From Boletus sp. NGJ (lineage: Eukaryota; Basidiomycota; Agaricomycetes; Boletales; Boletaceae), in contig JAGTXK010000239.1 in assembly GCA_019096195.1 (NCBI GenBank), forward strand, positions 186,001-250,000: DNA of 64,000 nt. Direction: 5' to 3'. The notes under the pieces are model-generated. The model did not search any database. It saw only the letters and a list, made by a program, of their open reading frames with translations, and had not been told where the DNA came from. Below are positions 22,720 through 34,927 of this stretch, one piece after another. How positions within the stretch are numbered: the stretch's first letter is position 1; every line of letters begins with the position of its first letter. The position numbers and the translations under genes are program-made.

Positions 22720-23656
22720 GCCCCAAACAAATACAGACCATCCGCTGAATCCGAGTTTGACGCTACTTTTATTTCAATAGTCCCGAGTTTCCGACTGCTT
22801 CTCCGACAGATGCTTCTTTGTCAACGCGCACATATAAGGACTAGGTTTCACAAATACACTCTTTCCACCCTTCCCCTTCCTTCGCCAGTGCACCACTCCA
22901 AGTCCTAGTCTCATCCACTAGTCCGTCGTATCTCGCTTCTCAAGCTCGACGGTGTGCGCGAAGATGAGCTCCAGTCACTCGGGATATATCCTACCCTGAC
23001 GGAACGATCCGCAATACTGTCCGCATCATTCGTCGAGTTTGTAAACTCTGCCTTCCACGGCGCCATAGGGTCATATGTTTCTTGTGCAGTGCACGCCTTG
23101 CACGCCTCTCGGGATCGACTGTCTCCCTCACCAGTGTCGACGCGTTCGATTCCCTCGCCCGATGGAACTAAATACCCCTTTGTGCGGCTCCTCTTTGCCT
23201 CCTCCCACCAGAGTTCTAGGATTTCACGGTAAGCACATTTCGCCGACTTACCTCCCCATGTAGGATTATTTGACGACTCATTCGATCGCGAAAAAGCGCG
23301 GCGATCTTGGCAGCAAAGGTACGTATGAACCTTACAATCCCGTCCAGTCTGGAAGGTGCAGTCATGTCACTCGACAATCCTGCCCTGCGGCCGGACCTGT
23401 CAGAGACACGTTCATCGTATCACACAAACCCGACAGAGCGAGGTTGAATCGGAGAGCAGTTCTTTGTCAGACCTGAGGCCTGAGTTGATAGGCAAACAAG
23501 AGCGCAATCAGTGAGATGAACAACTATGCGATGCAACGCTTTAACGTGCAAATCACTGACCAGTCTAGGATGACCGTTGCCATTACTAGAGACTACTGTA
23601 AAATCGTCCGAGACAATATCCAGTCCATGAGATGTCTATCCATGCCCACCTATGTC
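22720..23656. other. Intergenic stretch with one unassigned ORF
   Basis: A + strand frame at 22954-23232 (92 codons) has a fairly normal amino-acid mix, but I recognise no domain and see no clear promoter or splice partner. It is probably not a gene. Confidence 0.3.
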
Positions 23657-25245
23657 TCACTCCTCTGGTTCCTCTAGATCCGTCTCTATCTCAAACACTT
23701 TCATACCATTGCGTATCGCCCCTGCCGGGCTTTCACAGTGCACTCGTAGCACATTTACGACCTCTGGGAACACGTCCTTATCGATGTCCTTCCCCCACAA
23801 TATGTCCAGATGCTCATACCCATCCAATGTCTTCACTCGCGTCCCACCCGCGGGCAACGCAGCGACCATCGCCTCGATATCTACGAGACTATCCCTATTG
23901 CCATAGAGCAACAAAATCGGCGTCTCGATGTTCCGCGTAGGGAATCGCGCAGGGCGGTACGCTTTCCCAGAGTTTGCAGATGTGCCAAAAACCGTGATAT
24001 CGTCATCAAACATCTGAAATGTAGACTCGCGCATGATCTGGAACCAGTGCACGACCGACTTGACGGAGGCGTACGAGTACAAGTGAGCATACGCGGCCGT
24101 TTTTTGCATCGTGGTGATGTTGCGGCTGTCCCAGGAAAAGAGGAAGTTAAGGGAAGCATCGATGATGGCGGTGAAAATAGGTGGGTAGAAGATCGCTTGC
24201 CAGGTTGCAACCGAGGAAAGGATCGCTTTGCGTCCAAAGAAAAGGTATACCGACGTGGGACTGCGGAATCGGTAACAAAAAAGGGTAATGATCAGCAAAG
24301 AATAGTCCAATGACATGGACGTGAGAGATAACTCACGACGCCTTCATAAATGCATCTACAAGGGTGGCAGACAATCCTGCAGGGCTCACCGCTGGTGCAA
24401 GAGCGACCAGCACGTTCACCTTTTCGTTCAGCTGCGGGTTGACGCTTAACGCGGCGAGTGCCTGCGCGCTGCCTTGGCTAAACCCAACGTAACCAAGGCT
24501 ACCCACGCCGGTACGAGCGAGGATGTATTCAATCGAGTCGGGAATGTCATGCAAAGCAAACTCGTCTAGACTGTAGTTCCAGAACTTGGAGGAACTCGGC
24601 TTGTAGTGGATAGATTTTTTCGAGTACTTGTTACCGCGGTTGTTCCCGAGCCAAACATCAAAACCTGCGGACCGCATGGAAAGTGTATGTAGGATCAGCA
24701 CTGGAATGATATCGCACACCTCCACATTCATACATACCTTGTTCTGCAAGCACAAACGGTAAACAACGAGCCTCGTCGGTCAGACACACCCACACCTCGC
24801 TGTTCATGAGCAACCCATGGTGGAGATATACCACTGGTTTCCTCGTGTCTGCCTCTGAGCGACGTCCAGTACCCTCGCTCTTGCGCTGTGGAATACGGTG
24901 CAAGGTCAACAGATAACCGTCCTTGGTGAGGACGATGTGCTCCTCGTACGCATATCCATACAGTGCAGACAGCTCCCCAAAGTCTTTGGCAGCGCGGATA
25001 GCGGAAGCGAAGGCTTCCTCTGTCGTCGGTGTGCCACGTACAGTCGCGAAGCGGTCGAACAGCACCTGAGAGCGATCGTAGAACCAGGCAACCACGGGTT
25101 TCGGGAGGAGCAACACCGTGAAGCGGAGGAGCGTTTCGATGATAAGGATGGAGAGGCCAACGAGGAGCGCGAGGTATTCCTTGAGCGAAAGTCGTCCAAT
25201 GAGTGGGAAGTGGGCCATGAGTCCGGTTTCTTTCGTCGTGTCCAA
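23657..25245 (-). CDS. AB-hydrolase lipase, steryl ester hydrolase (Tgl1/Yeh) type
   Basis: Predicted membrane-bound lipase that cleaves steryl esters or triacylglycerols, probably at the ER or lipid droplets. Three exons (24738-25245, 24337-24664, 23657-24260) give 479 residues. A hydrophobic anchor near the N-terminus (LALLVGLSILIIETLLRFTV, about residues 24-43) precedes the lipase-associated region (YGYAYEEHIVLTKDGYLLTLHRIP). The oxyanion-loop motif is YLHHGLLMNSEVW. The nucleophile elbow is GYVGFSQGSAQ (Ser), with Asp in YGNRDSLVD and His in GYEHLDILWG, so the catalytic triad is complete. FDVWLGNNRGNKYS is also typical. Both introns (24665-24737 and 24261-24336) keep the frame. Substrate preference between steryl ester and acylglycerol is not settled by sequence. 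Confidence 0.9.
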
Positions 25246-25693
25246 TTGTTACAAGGTCATTCAAGTTAGAGACCGATAAAATTGATCGGTAATTATGTAA
25301 CCACCATTTGATTACGTAACAGATCTTCATGAATCCTGGAAAGCTCGAGCCAACCCTGATCAGGACATACGTGCTGGTGAGGTTTTGGGTTTGTGTCGTT
25401 TCGTCAGCTCTGGGATCCGTTCTTTTTTTTTTTTACTTCATTTCAGTGGAAAATCTGGCTGTCCACAGCCGTGTAACAAAGTATACAGGTTCTCAACCAC
25501 CTCACCGCTTGCATCGACACTTTGATCCGGATGGTTTATCGTCGCTGGCTTACTTGATCGGTCTGTGTACGCAAAATTCCATTGGGTATCACACTAAGCA
25601 CTAGAGAAGTTATCCGACCTCCCATCACAATGCTTGGATAGATAGCATACTCGGGAGACACATTAAACCAGATGATTAGCAATGAATAATCCT
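25246..25693. other. Intergenic stretch
   Basis: 450 bp with an 11-nt T run near 25425-25435; nothing else was recognised. Confidence 0.35.
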
Positions 25694-27138
25694 TTAGTTA
25701 GTCGAAGAGTCAGTGTAGGCAGTGCTAGCAAAACCGACTTGTCCGTTGGCGGTATCATATATGCTGTAGTAACGCTCTCTGAAGATGGCAAACATCAGAA
25801 TCCACGACCGCTGTGGACGAAAAACAAAACAATTGTAGACGTACAGGAACGTGTATCCATTAATAAAGTCGAGGCCAGATCCAGACGGGGTTCCAATGTC
25901 GGCGACGACGAGGTAGATAGAGTCAATGGTACCACCGATGGCAGTGTTGAGCGAACGAGGCCAGATCTGCGCATTAGGCGTTAGGTCGTACGACGTGCCC
26001 CCAACATTGAACGTCAATGTCTGCAAGTTGTCGTATTGGGTAGAGTTGATTTTGAGCAGGCCCGTGGCAGAGTCCAGAGTACCGCCAGTCAGGGACTGGT
26101 ATTGCTGAAACACATCTGTAGGTCGCGACAGAAGATGTCAGCGCGCTGTGGCACGGTACTCAGTCTCACCACATCACTCACCAGTCGCCATGAGAATGAG
26201 GGTGGTACCGGTGTCGACGATACCAGCGGTCAATGACAGGATGGTATTACCACCGTATGCGATCGACTGGTCGATACCCCAGTACCCGGACGCAGGAGAG
26301 GTCGACGTGAGCGGGACGTAGTTGATAGAGCCAGTGATGACGGTGCTATCATAGCCACCAAACGTGAGCATTCCGTTACTGAGGGTGCTGCTGGCTGGTA
26401 CGAAGTAAACACCAAGCACCTCCTCGGATATAGTTCCTTGTGCGCAAAGGTTGTCTGTTACCGTAGGGACCGTGTGTGTATTGCTGACCGTGCCTATAGT
26501 CAGGTCGACAGGGCCAACTCCAAGGATACCATCAATCTGATCACCAATATTACTGGATGTGCTAGCCACACCAATGGATTGTTGGTCAATCACCAACTCG
26601 GAGGAGAGCTGGACTGTATCCATCCATTCCTCTCCAGAGAAGCTTCCAGAACCGTAAGATACTGACTATGATCAACTCTGAGCTCGACGCAAACGATACG
26701 GGGACATCATAAACGTACAACATTGTTCCCAGTGTCACCACTGTTACTGGTTGGGGTGTATGACTGGTAAGCTCCGATCCAAGTGTTGGCGCTTCCAGTA
26801 TCAACCAGAAGTTTGTCTGTAATCAATCAGTTCTCGCATCCACAACGGCAGCAGCTACACGTACATGATATTGGAGGGTTGCCAACTCCAACCTCAGCAG
26901 TATAGGTAACTCCGCTGTTTGTGATGGGGAGAGACGGACTGCGTTTGCCTAGATGGGCAGCCTGTTTCATGGCCTGGGCACGAGCACGGTCCTTCTCAAC
27001 AATGTTGAGGGTGCCACGTCCATTAATTTCCGTCGCAAAACTAAGGGTGGTCTTGCCGCTACCACGGCTGAGAGGACTCGCGTCCACGGCAGACAAGGCG
27101 ATGAGTATCAGAGGCAAGAGTGTTTTAGAAGGGAACAT
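25694..27138 (-). CDS. Secreted aspartic protease 1 (A1, polyporopepsin-like)
   Basis: Pepsin-family endopeptidase, probably secreted. Exons 26865-27138, 26719-26816, 26182-26665, 25845-26115 and 25694-25778 join in frame to 403 residues. A signal peptide (MFPSKTLLPLILIALSAVDA) is followed by a propeptide with DRARAQAM and KRS before the mature start near TYTAEVGVGNPP. The first active Asp is in LLVDTGSANTWIGA, the flap Tyr in VSYGSGSFSGEEW, and the second active Asp in GIVDTGTTLILMAT. The C-terminal exon reads ERYYSIYDTANGQVGFAS. The four intron positions are the same in the three paralogues at 52.5-58.4 kb, so it belongs to the same local family despite lying 25 kb away. A TATA-like box lies 45-53 bp before the ATG. 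The gene appears intact. Confidence 0.92.
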
Positions 27139-27182
27139 GATCGTGTCACCGATGGTCTGGAGAACTGGCGGTCAGTCCCAAG

Positions 27183-27191
27183 CTTTTAAAG
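27183..27191 (-). promoter_or_regulatory. TATA-like box of aspartic protease 1
   Basis: The minus strand reads CTTTAAAAGCT about 45-53 bp before the start codon. The same TTTAAAAG/ATTAAAAG motif stands at nearly the same distance before paralogues 2 and 4, which supports a shared core promoter. Confidence 0.5.
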
Positions 27192-28327
27192 ACTTCACGC
27201 TCGGGTGATGCGTCAGGAAGCGAGGAACATCCCGGGTAGTAGGGTCGAAAGTGACGCAATTCATCTTCCATGCGAACATCGCAAGGCGCAACTTCACATG
27301 TCTGTAGATTGGGCAAGGCCGATAGGCTAGAAGACGCCATTCATTGTTAGATACTTGATCATGAGGCAACCTCGCTGCGCGTTCTACTATGATTGATTTG
27401 GCATAGCGTCGGTGGCAGGAATACACAAGGCCCTCGTTCTCTGCTAATTAGGCCAAATAAAGTATTAGGTCACCTGGGCCATGTGCTGGTGACATACGAA
27501 ATTATATATTGCCGAGGACTGCGCAACATCTGAAAGGTGGTATGTAACATTATCGCTAGACGACTCTACCGCAGGGGTCCTGCCAGAAATTTTAAGTACG
27601 ATATCCCTTTTTCGCGAGGGAGCCGAGCAAGGATCTGCAGATACTCAGCCTATCAGTGGGCCCAACGTCGGGCGACCACCAAAATGATTACAAGCTATCC
27701 AAATTTGTAGAAATAGCTTTCGTGAGTTATATACAGTCCACTCGTAATAGATACTTATTTAGCTGCAATGTGGGCCGCATCCCTGCATACCAGCACGAGG
27801 GCGGTACTTTGATTCATTGAGAGGTTGGAGCAGCCGGAACGTAGTCGAATAAAAACGGGTGTTGTAAAAATCTGTCACAGTATGTCACACACACCACAGC
27901 TGCCCCAACATTAGTACGAGCGATCAGTGTAATCACATTGAACCAGTGAAATGGTCAGTATTGTAGGATGATCATGAGCTTTATGAGGGGCGGGGGCTCG
28001 GGGAAGGACGACTACTAGTATCAGGTGTTTCAGAGTATAAATTCATCATCGGTGTCGATACCGTCAATAGCCCAGCTGCCTGCAACGTTGAGTTGCGAAC
28101 CCCGCATCGCAGGTGTGGTGAAACTGGAGTATTGGGACTCTGGTTGAATGATAGTATACATACTAGTAGGTGTGCGTTTACGTAGAAAGGGAGTCGACTG
28201 TAATTCGACACCACTTGAAAACCCGCGAGCATTACAACGAAGCCATACATTACTGTGAAATAACAATAGCATAATTTAAAACAAGAACTCGGCACATACA
28301 CACAACCACCTTGGTGATGAGTCACGT
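27192..28327. other. Intergenic stretch
   Basis: 1.1 kb, mostly A/T-rich, between two minus-strand genes. It holds the 5' flank of protease 1 and the 3' flank of NoxR; no gene was recognised. Confidence 0.35.
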
Positions 28328-30954
28328 TCACACTACATCTACGCACCATATCTCAATCTTCCCTTCCGACCGTCCCTTGGCACTCTCCCGCGCCGTCTCG
28401 ATCGCAAGTTCGAAATCGCTCTCGTCCCGGAGGGTGATCTTTGTCCCGTCCTCGTCCGTAAATTTCATCCCTAACCCCATCAGAGACGTCCCGAACTTGG
28501 CCGTCACGCGCTCGACGAATTCATTGAACGATACCGTAGGTGGAATCGCCATCCCGCGCACGTCACCCTGGTAGTGCAGCTACAAAAAAAGGTATGTTCG
28601 TGTCTGCGTTCTTTTAAACCAAGCACCCACAAGGACCTACCTTGACCCGGATGTTTGCCATCTCCTCGTCGTTTTCGCCCGTCACGAATCCATCGTCACC
28701 CTCGTCGTCGTCGTACACTTTTTTTACTCTGCGTGTCGTCCCGCGGCGCGTCGGCTTCCGGCGGACTGTTCCTCCACCTGCATTGCTGATGCCTCCCATG
28801 TTTGCACCAACCATGCCCATGCCCACGTTCTGCTCCATGTTCATTCCCATGCCCGTATTGGAGTTCGCGTTCATCATGCCCGCGTTCGCAGCTCTCGACG
28901 GTGCACGACTTATCCCAGAACTTGAGCTCGTATAATTTGACGTCCTAACCGAGCTCGGGGCAGATTGCATCCATGCGGGTAGTCGCTGCTGCTCCAGTTG
29001 TTCTGGCTGCGGTTGTTGATAAAACGATAATGGGGCGGGTGACTGCCTCCGCGATGAAGATCCGCTTGACCGCGCCTGAGCAGTCGGAGGATGGGGGATC
29101 GCCGATCGTGAGGTGGCATCGTCCACATAAACGTCCATATACGCGTCGTAGAACTGTGTAAGCTGTCCTTCTATAACAGGAATTCAGACGAACAACGTCA
29201 GCTCAGCGGCATGCTCACGGGCAACAGATTGGAAGACAAATGAATGATGAAGATGAGGGCACTACTCACCTCCTTGTGCCGGCGCCAGCGTGGCGGGCAG
29301 GACCAAGGGTGTCGCACCTTGGGGGGCGTTGACATACTGACCGGACAGGAGGTGTGGAAGCGGTGGCAGTGGTGCAGACTGCTGCGCGACTTGAGGTGCT
29401 CCTTGTCCTTGAGGTCTCCGAGTACTCGGTCGATGCTTCGGCAACGTCTGGGCCCCACCTGCTGCTGCTCCGCTCTCTGCACCCGCCATCAAGCTACCCG
29501 CACCAACACCTGCAAATCCGCCGACAGTGCCTTGCGGTGTTTTGGGCCTCCGAGGCACCCCTGCACTGGTCGTGGCGCTTCTTACCAACCGAGCCGTGTT
29601 GCCCCTCAACAGTGCAGTGTTGCTCCCCGATAGGTCCGATGGAAGGGGTGGTAGTGGTACATTCGGAGGATTCGAGTCTGAATTTGTCCGCCGCGAGGCA
29701 AGGATAATGGCTGCGTTCGGGCGAGCCCCGACACCGGGCTGGATGGCCGTCCTGGATCGCTCGAGAGGAGGACGTGCGGGGACCGGGTTCGGGCCTGCAT
29801 TCATACGGTGAGAAATTTAGGAAATGTGTAAATAAGTGGACGACGCACGGGGTGCAGGCGCGGTTGCGCTTCTGCTCAATGCAAACGACCCGGCGTCGGG
29901 CTTGTCCTTATCCTCTTTGTTCTCAAGATCCTCTCCAGAAGCTTGTTGCAGTTTCTTTACACCTGTGAATTCAGTGAAGGCGTCGTTGGAGTCGCTCGCT
30001 GCGACCAATTTCTATCGTTACAGGGTGAGTCGGAGAACCGGAGTACAAGACAATAGAAAAAAACTGACAGCCTTTCCGAGATAATCTCTGCTCTTGGAAT
30101 TCTTGAGCTTGTGTTCCGACGGACGATACAACACGCCAACGGGCTAGTGACACCAGGTAAGGTACCATACAAAGGGAGAATAGAGGGAATCACGAACGAT
30201 GCTGAATACGGTGTACCCCTCCCCACGATCTCGAACGGCTTCGTCAATAACACCGTGCTCTTCCGTGACCTGTTGCCTGCTAGCCTCTTGCATATCTGCC
30301 ATCCCTCCTTCGAGGTAACCGAGATATATTTCGGTGAGGCCTTTGTTGAACATGACCTCCGCAGAAAAAAGTTTGAACTTGAGACCAATTTGTTCGTAAT
30401 TGCTAGGGGGTGATGAGTTCGGGATGGGACAAGTTGGTGAGAACTGACATGGCCTCATTCCCTCTGAGATAGAGGTACGCATCCTCAAAGTTCAGGAGTG
30501 CAAGGTCATAGCGCCCTAGGAGAAAATTGGACACGCCGCATTGGAAATACCTAGAAACGGGAGCGATGAGAGAAGTAGACAACAAAACATACACACAGGG
30601 GGGGCCATGTGCGTATGTGAACCCATCACCACTCGGCACCGAATGGTCGCCAAGGGCCGGGAAGATCCTAGATGGACACTCACGCAATCGCAAGGTAAGC
30701 ATCGAGGTTGGTTGCAGCGACGAAGTGTTCGATGGCAGTCTCGTGTTCGCCGATGGTAGCATATATGAGGCCCATGTTGGTGAGGATCTTTGAGGAATCC
30801 GCGATACGCTGGATGTGAATGAGATACGGTGAGCATGACTGTGGGAGTTATAACTCACGGAGAATAGGTCGAGAGCCATGTCAAAGTCCTGCTCATCGTA
30901 TGCCTTGAGGGCAGCAGCCCATGTTTCTAGTTCAGCCTTGAGGGAGAGGGACAT
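28328..30954 (-). CDS. noxR: NADPH oxidase regulator NoxR (p67phox-like)
   Basis: Cytosolic activator of the fungal NADPH oxidases NoxA/NoxB; binds Rac through its TPR region and polarity proteins through its PB1 domain, and is needed for localised superoxide in hyphal tips and fruiting. The start is MSLSLKAELETWAAALKAYD. Four TPR-like repeats follow across several exons (ILTNMGLIYATIGEHETAIE, YFQCGVSNFLLGRYDLALLN, FNKGLTEIYLGYLEGGMADM), with the expected INYEQIGLKFKLFSAEV reached by splicing out 30371-30421 or so. Then come GVLYRPSEHKLKNSKSRDYL, a long Pro/Ser-rich and Met/Asn-rich middle, and a C-terminal PB1 domain with the acidic OPCA-type stretch MKFTDEDGTKITLRDESDFE. The protein ends EIWCVDVV. 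About eight introns are needed; not all borders were fixed. No key motif is missing. Confidence 0.88.
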
Positions 30955-31130
30955 TGCCGGAAGGAGTGGCAGGGTGGAGTGCTTGAAAACTAACTAAGAG
31001 TTTGCGTGCCAGACGCAAGTTTGGGTGAAAGAAAATGGGACAAGAGAAAAACAAAAGGAAGGCAAGGGAAGAGAACAAGGCAAAATCGAAATGGACAAAG
31101 TCCACAAGGCAATGGACAACGTCGCAGCCT

Positions 31131-31144
31131 TATATATATAAAAA
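31131..31144. promoter_or_regulatory. (TA)n TATA-like tract upstream of noxR
   Basis: TATATATATAAAAA on the + strand, 176 bp before the noxR start codon. It reads as a TATA box on either strand and may serve noxR; this is inference. Confidence 0.35.
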
Positions 31145-34100
31145 TCGGTCGTTTCGCATTCCTTCTCGGCTATTCCCTTTTATAGAAGTTTACCTCCCCC
31201 GCGCGACAACCCTATCACTTGGTCATTCCGTGGCCGGCCAGTCATCCCTGTCTCGACACTCCAGCACTAGAAGAAGCCAGCGTCACCCTCAATGGTGGGC
31301 ACATTCTATGGCTCTTCATGCGATATTTTGTTCAAAAACTTGGCATTCTTCGGTCTCTTCCCATGCTCTGGCACCACATTCACACCTCATCATGGGGTCA
31401 CTATGCACACTGCACCTCACTGGAATTTGCCACGTTCAATCTGTGCCACTGATGAAGTTTGTGGCCGCCCCCGCCCAGTGTCGACCGCGTTCTCTCGTAT
31501 CCCAGCCAAAATTATACATGACATACCTGAAATAGCCATCTCTCACAGCCCTTGAGGATCCAGGCTGTCGGCGGCCCCGTTGAACCCTCCCTTGTGGTAA
31601 CTCTCTGGTTGCTGTATCCTCAAGTATGCGTATGCAGTCATCTCTTGATTGCGTACCATAATGATAGTTTGCGTCACATCATATCACCAGACGATACGCG
31701 TCAGAATCCCTACTGCGCGATCAAGGTCGCTATACCCTTCTCTTCGCATCAGGGCTACTGCCTCGGATCTGAAGTTAGAGACACCTGGCACTGCCATTCT
31801 GATCGTGTTGATTTTCGGCGGGTGGCCTTTCTTCACCTTCATTTCACAGGTGAATGTTGCTCATTCAACCTGCGCTGTCACCTTGTTGCTCGCAACGATA
31901 CCGGGGCCCGGGGCCCATTTTCTTTCTAATTATAAGGACGGTGTGTTGGAAAGTTTTACCACGCCTCCAAGCCACGGTGGTTAATCTTTTACTTTCACTT
32001 TCCTCCCAGATTACCGTACTTGGCTGTCAACTGGAAGTTCACAGTAATGCGATGATGCCTCTTGCACGGGGATGCAGGGTCCAGCGAGAGGTCAACCCGG
32101 GCCGGTCAATGGACCACACGTCGCGCAATGCTGCATTGGCGAGGTAAAACCTGATTGATCATCCTGAACTGTCCATTATTGACATGCCCGCTTCGCCTTG
32201 CAATGAGGCGTTCCACCCAAGCCTACGTGCGCTAATAATCCCCCTTGGTTCGTGAATCATGTGCATAAATGTACTTGCCGACGCTGGCTCACATCAAGAA
32301 ACCGGATGATCGTTCATCATATGTCCCACAAGTCCACTCACCATGGTGACAAGTTCAGCTTTCGTGATCCAACATGTTCACTGATAAAATGACTGATTCG
32401 GATCAATTCAAAGAGCTTTGGCGCCCAATTTCCCTCCCAGTTCAGTATTTGCAGTCCTCCAGATGTCCGAATCTTCCGGAAATCACCACGCTGTTACGTT
32501 TTGTGCAGCTGTGAACTGATTGCGACATCGGATGCTTTTGGAATGAGGAAAACAGGATTAAAGTTTACCGTGTCCCAGCTCTTTTGAATTCATCCCTGGC
32601 TTGTGGTGTGGGAGTACGAGCGAGACTTCCAAGCATATTTGAGATACCCTTGCAGATTCGGGTGGCATTTGCATCTCATCAAGTATGACAACTTCAACGA
32701 ACCAAATCCACCGACGTGGTCAAATCTCTGGATTTGACTTCATGGATGGACCAAAAAATATTCACCCTCCCTATCTGTTGGGATACTTGGGACAAGCGTA
32801 TCAACATTGCAATTGCGCCGAGTCAATGGTTTCCCCGGTACCCTCCTGTGAGCCATTCGTACTCACGCAAAGTATCTACTTCACCTTGATTTGTCATGTA
32901 GCAAGTTGCCGTAGACCCAGCTCAGTGCAATCACAACCTTTTCCAATTTCGTCTCGTCGCTTGGTTTCGAAGCAACACCTCGCCTTTAATCCGTCCGGCA
33001 CGAGATTGTACACCGACTCACCCTCTACACCGGCCACTCTTCCCACCGAAATTCATCCTCCCAGTGAGCATGATTCAATTGCCGTCATTGCCATATACTG
33101 GGGGCATCATTACGGTGGACGGTCATACCCTGATGTTCGCCATTGATCCAGGTTGGCGTTGGATATGCTTTTTTCGCCAAATCGTCGCGACAAGATTCCT
33201 TCCAGTTCGGAGGCTCACATCTACCAATGAGCATGTAGTAAGTCATCGGGAACCCATGATCCAAGACAGGGAACATTCAAACCGGGCGGTCGGCGAGGAA
33301 GACTTATCGAATGCCCGCCATGTCCATGGAGTCGTAGCTGGTGGGGAAATCTCTTCGATTAACCTCACTTTCAATGACCTCACTTCTCGTGCCACGATGA
33401 CAGCTACCATGTGCCAGTGGAAGCACTTCCGCCATCAACCAAAAACGACTCGGACGGACTCTTCAATAATTGCAGGCACATTCACGGTGAGCCCGGTCGT
33501 CATTTGATAAGTTACGGTTCTGTTAGTGACATATGTTCGTCACAGTCTGATGCGGTCGGCTGCATCACGGACTCGGGGCGAAGCCCCTTCTCCAACATCA
33601 TCTCTTCACTCCACAAGTGAAAGCATAAGCCGCCCATATTCAACATCGCACAGAAAATCTACCCTGAGTCATGGTCCACAAGACCACATTCTTTGAGATG
33701 ATCTTCCAGTCCGTATTCGAATCGTGATCATTGACTCCATCGTCCATGATTTTGGAGAGTCTGATCCAGATTCCAACATACCGTTTTCTTCCACGAACCT
33801 CGTGCTTGCATCCATGGACCCAAGTGCGCCGATAGAAAACCTTGTCAGCCGATGGAACGGTCGGAGGCTCCCTGTAATTAGCTGTCTAAGGATGTCCCGC
33901 TCGTTTCTAGAAAGACTGTACGAGGAAGCTTCCCCAATGTGCTTTTCCTATCTTCGAATCTTCGACTGCGACAACTTGAACGCAGGGGATGTTATCCCCT
34001 TGGTGCGGTCACGAGAGACTATAGCGACACTCGTGTCGTTCATGGGTGGTCATGACGATGATGACTTTACAGCGTTAGCGGAACTGCGTGTCCAAGGCCG

Positions 34101-34927
34101 TGGTCCTCCCATTGATGTCGAACGGGCAACTTGGTTGTCTGAGCACGTGAAGACGTTAATTCTCTTGGGACACCGTCGCAAAGGATGGATTGCGGTGCAT
34201 GTGGGATGGATCCACCAGGAGGTTGACGGTGTTACATTAGGTGGCGCTTCGGAGGTACGTATTGATCAACTCTGACGTCTGGCCAAGAATTTCGAAGCTC
34301 ACTGCTGCTCGTAGCGGTTGCTCTCCGGTCAAGCTGGAAACAGTCAACATTGTATGACAAGCCGGGCGCAGTCTGATAATGGCACAGAGGAGCGAGCACA
34401 AATGTGTTTCTAGTAGAGTTGAACAGTCAAGTTTTCGACCGAAGTCACTGGATCCAGGCGAGGCTTTGAATTGGCGAACCACTTGCTTGTGATGTCCTCA
34501 TGGTGTTGCTGGGAGTTATGGTTCTGGAGCTGGTGGATGCGTGATCAAAAGGGCATATATCAGGGGAGGGTGATCAGGATCTGTCTCTGTCTGGTGTCCG
34601 GATTCCCAAATCACAGTTCTAGTCGTCGGGATACACCACTTGCCAATCCATGATACCGACAGTTAAATGAACCGATTTCCGGTCACCACATATACAGGCG
34701 CCACGAGCGACGACTGCGGAGCGCTGATGGATGGGCCATCATCAGTGATGCCTAGCACAAAAACGTTTGGCTGTAGTACTAGAGATGTTGTTGTTCATAC
34801 TCACTCGGTACAGTCACGGTAATCAGATATCAGATGCCAAAGTTCTGTTGGCACCGCTTTCTGATGTCAATCTTGCCTGCAAAAGAGTTAAAGTCAAGGG
34901 CACCACCGTCTCGTCTCACCATCAACA
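31145..34927. other. Long gene-poor stretch
   Basis: About 3.8 kb with many short frames. The only one with protein-like composition is the fragment at 33724-34275, listed separately. No terminal repeats or transposase frames were noticed. Confidence 0.4.
33724..34275 (+). pseudogene. Possible C-terminal fragment of an F-box/LRR-like protein
   Basis: An open frame of about 180 codons without a clear ATG (it opens with GTG) shows leucine-rich spacing and a C-terminal style (YLRIFDCDNLNAGDVIPLV, LAELRVQGRGPPIDVERATW) like the large family of agaricomycete F-box-type proteins. No F-box is seen upstream; the frames between 32680 and 33700 are broken up and not recognisable. It may be a decayed family member or a chance ORF. 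I give it low weight. Confidence 0.35.
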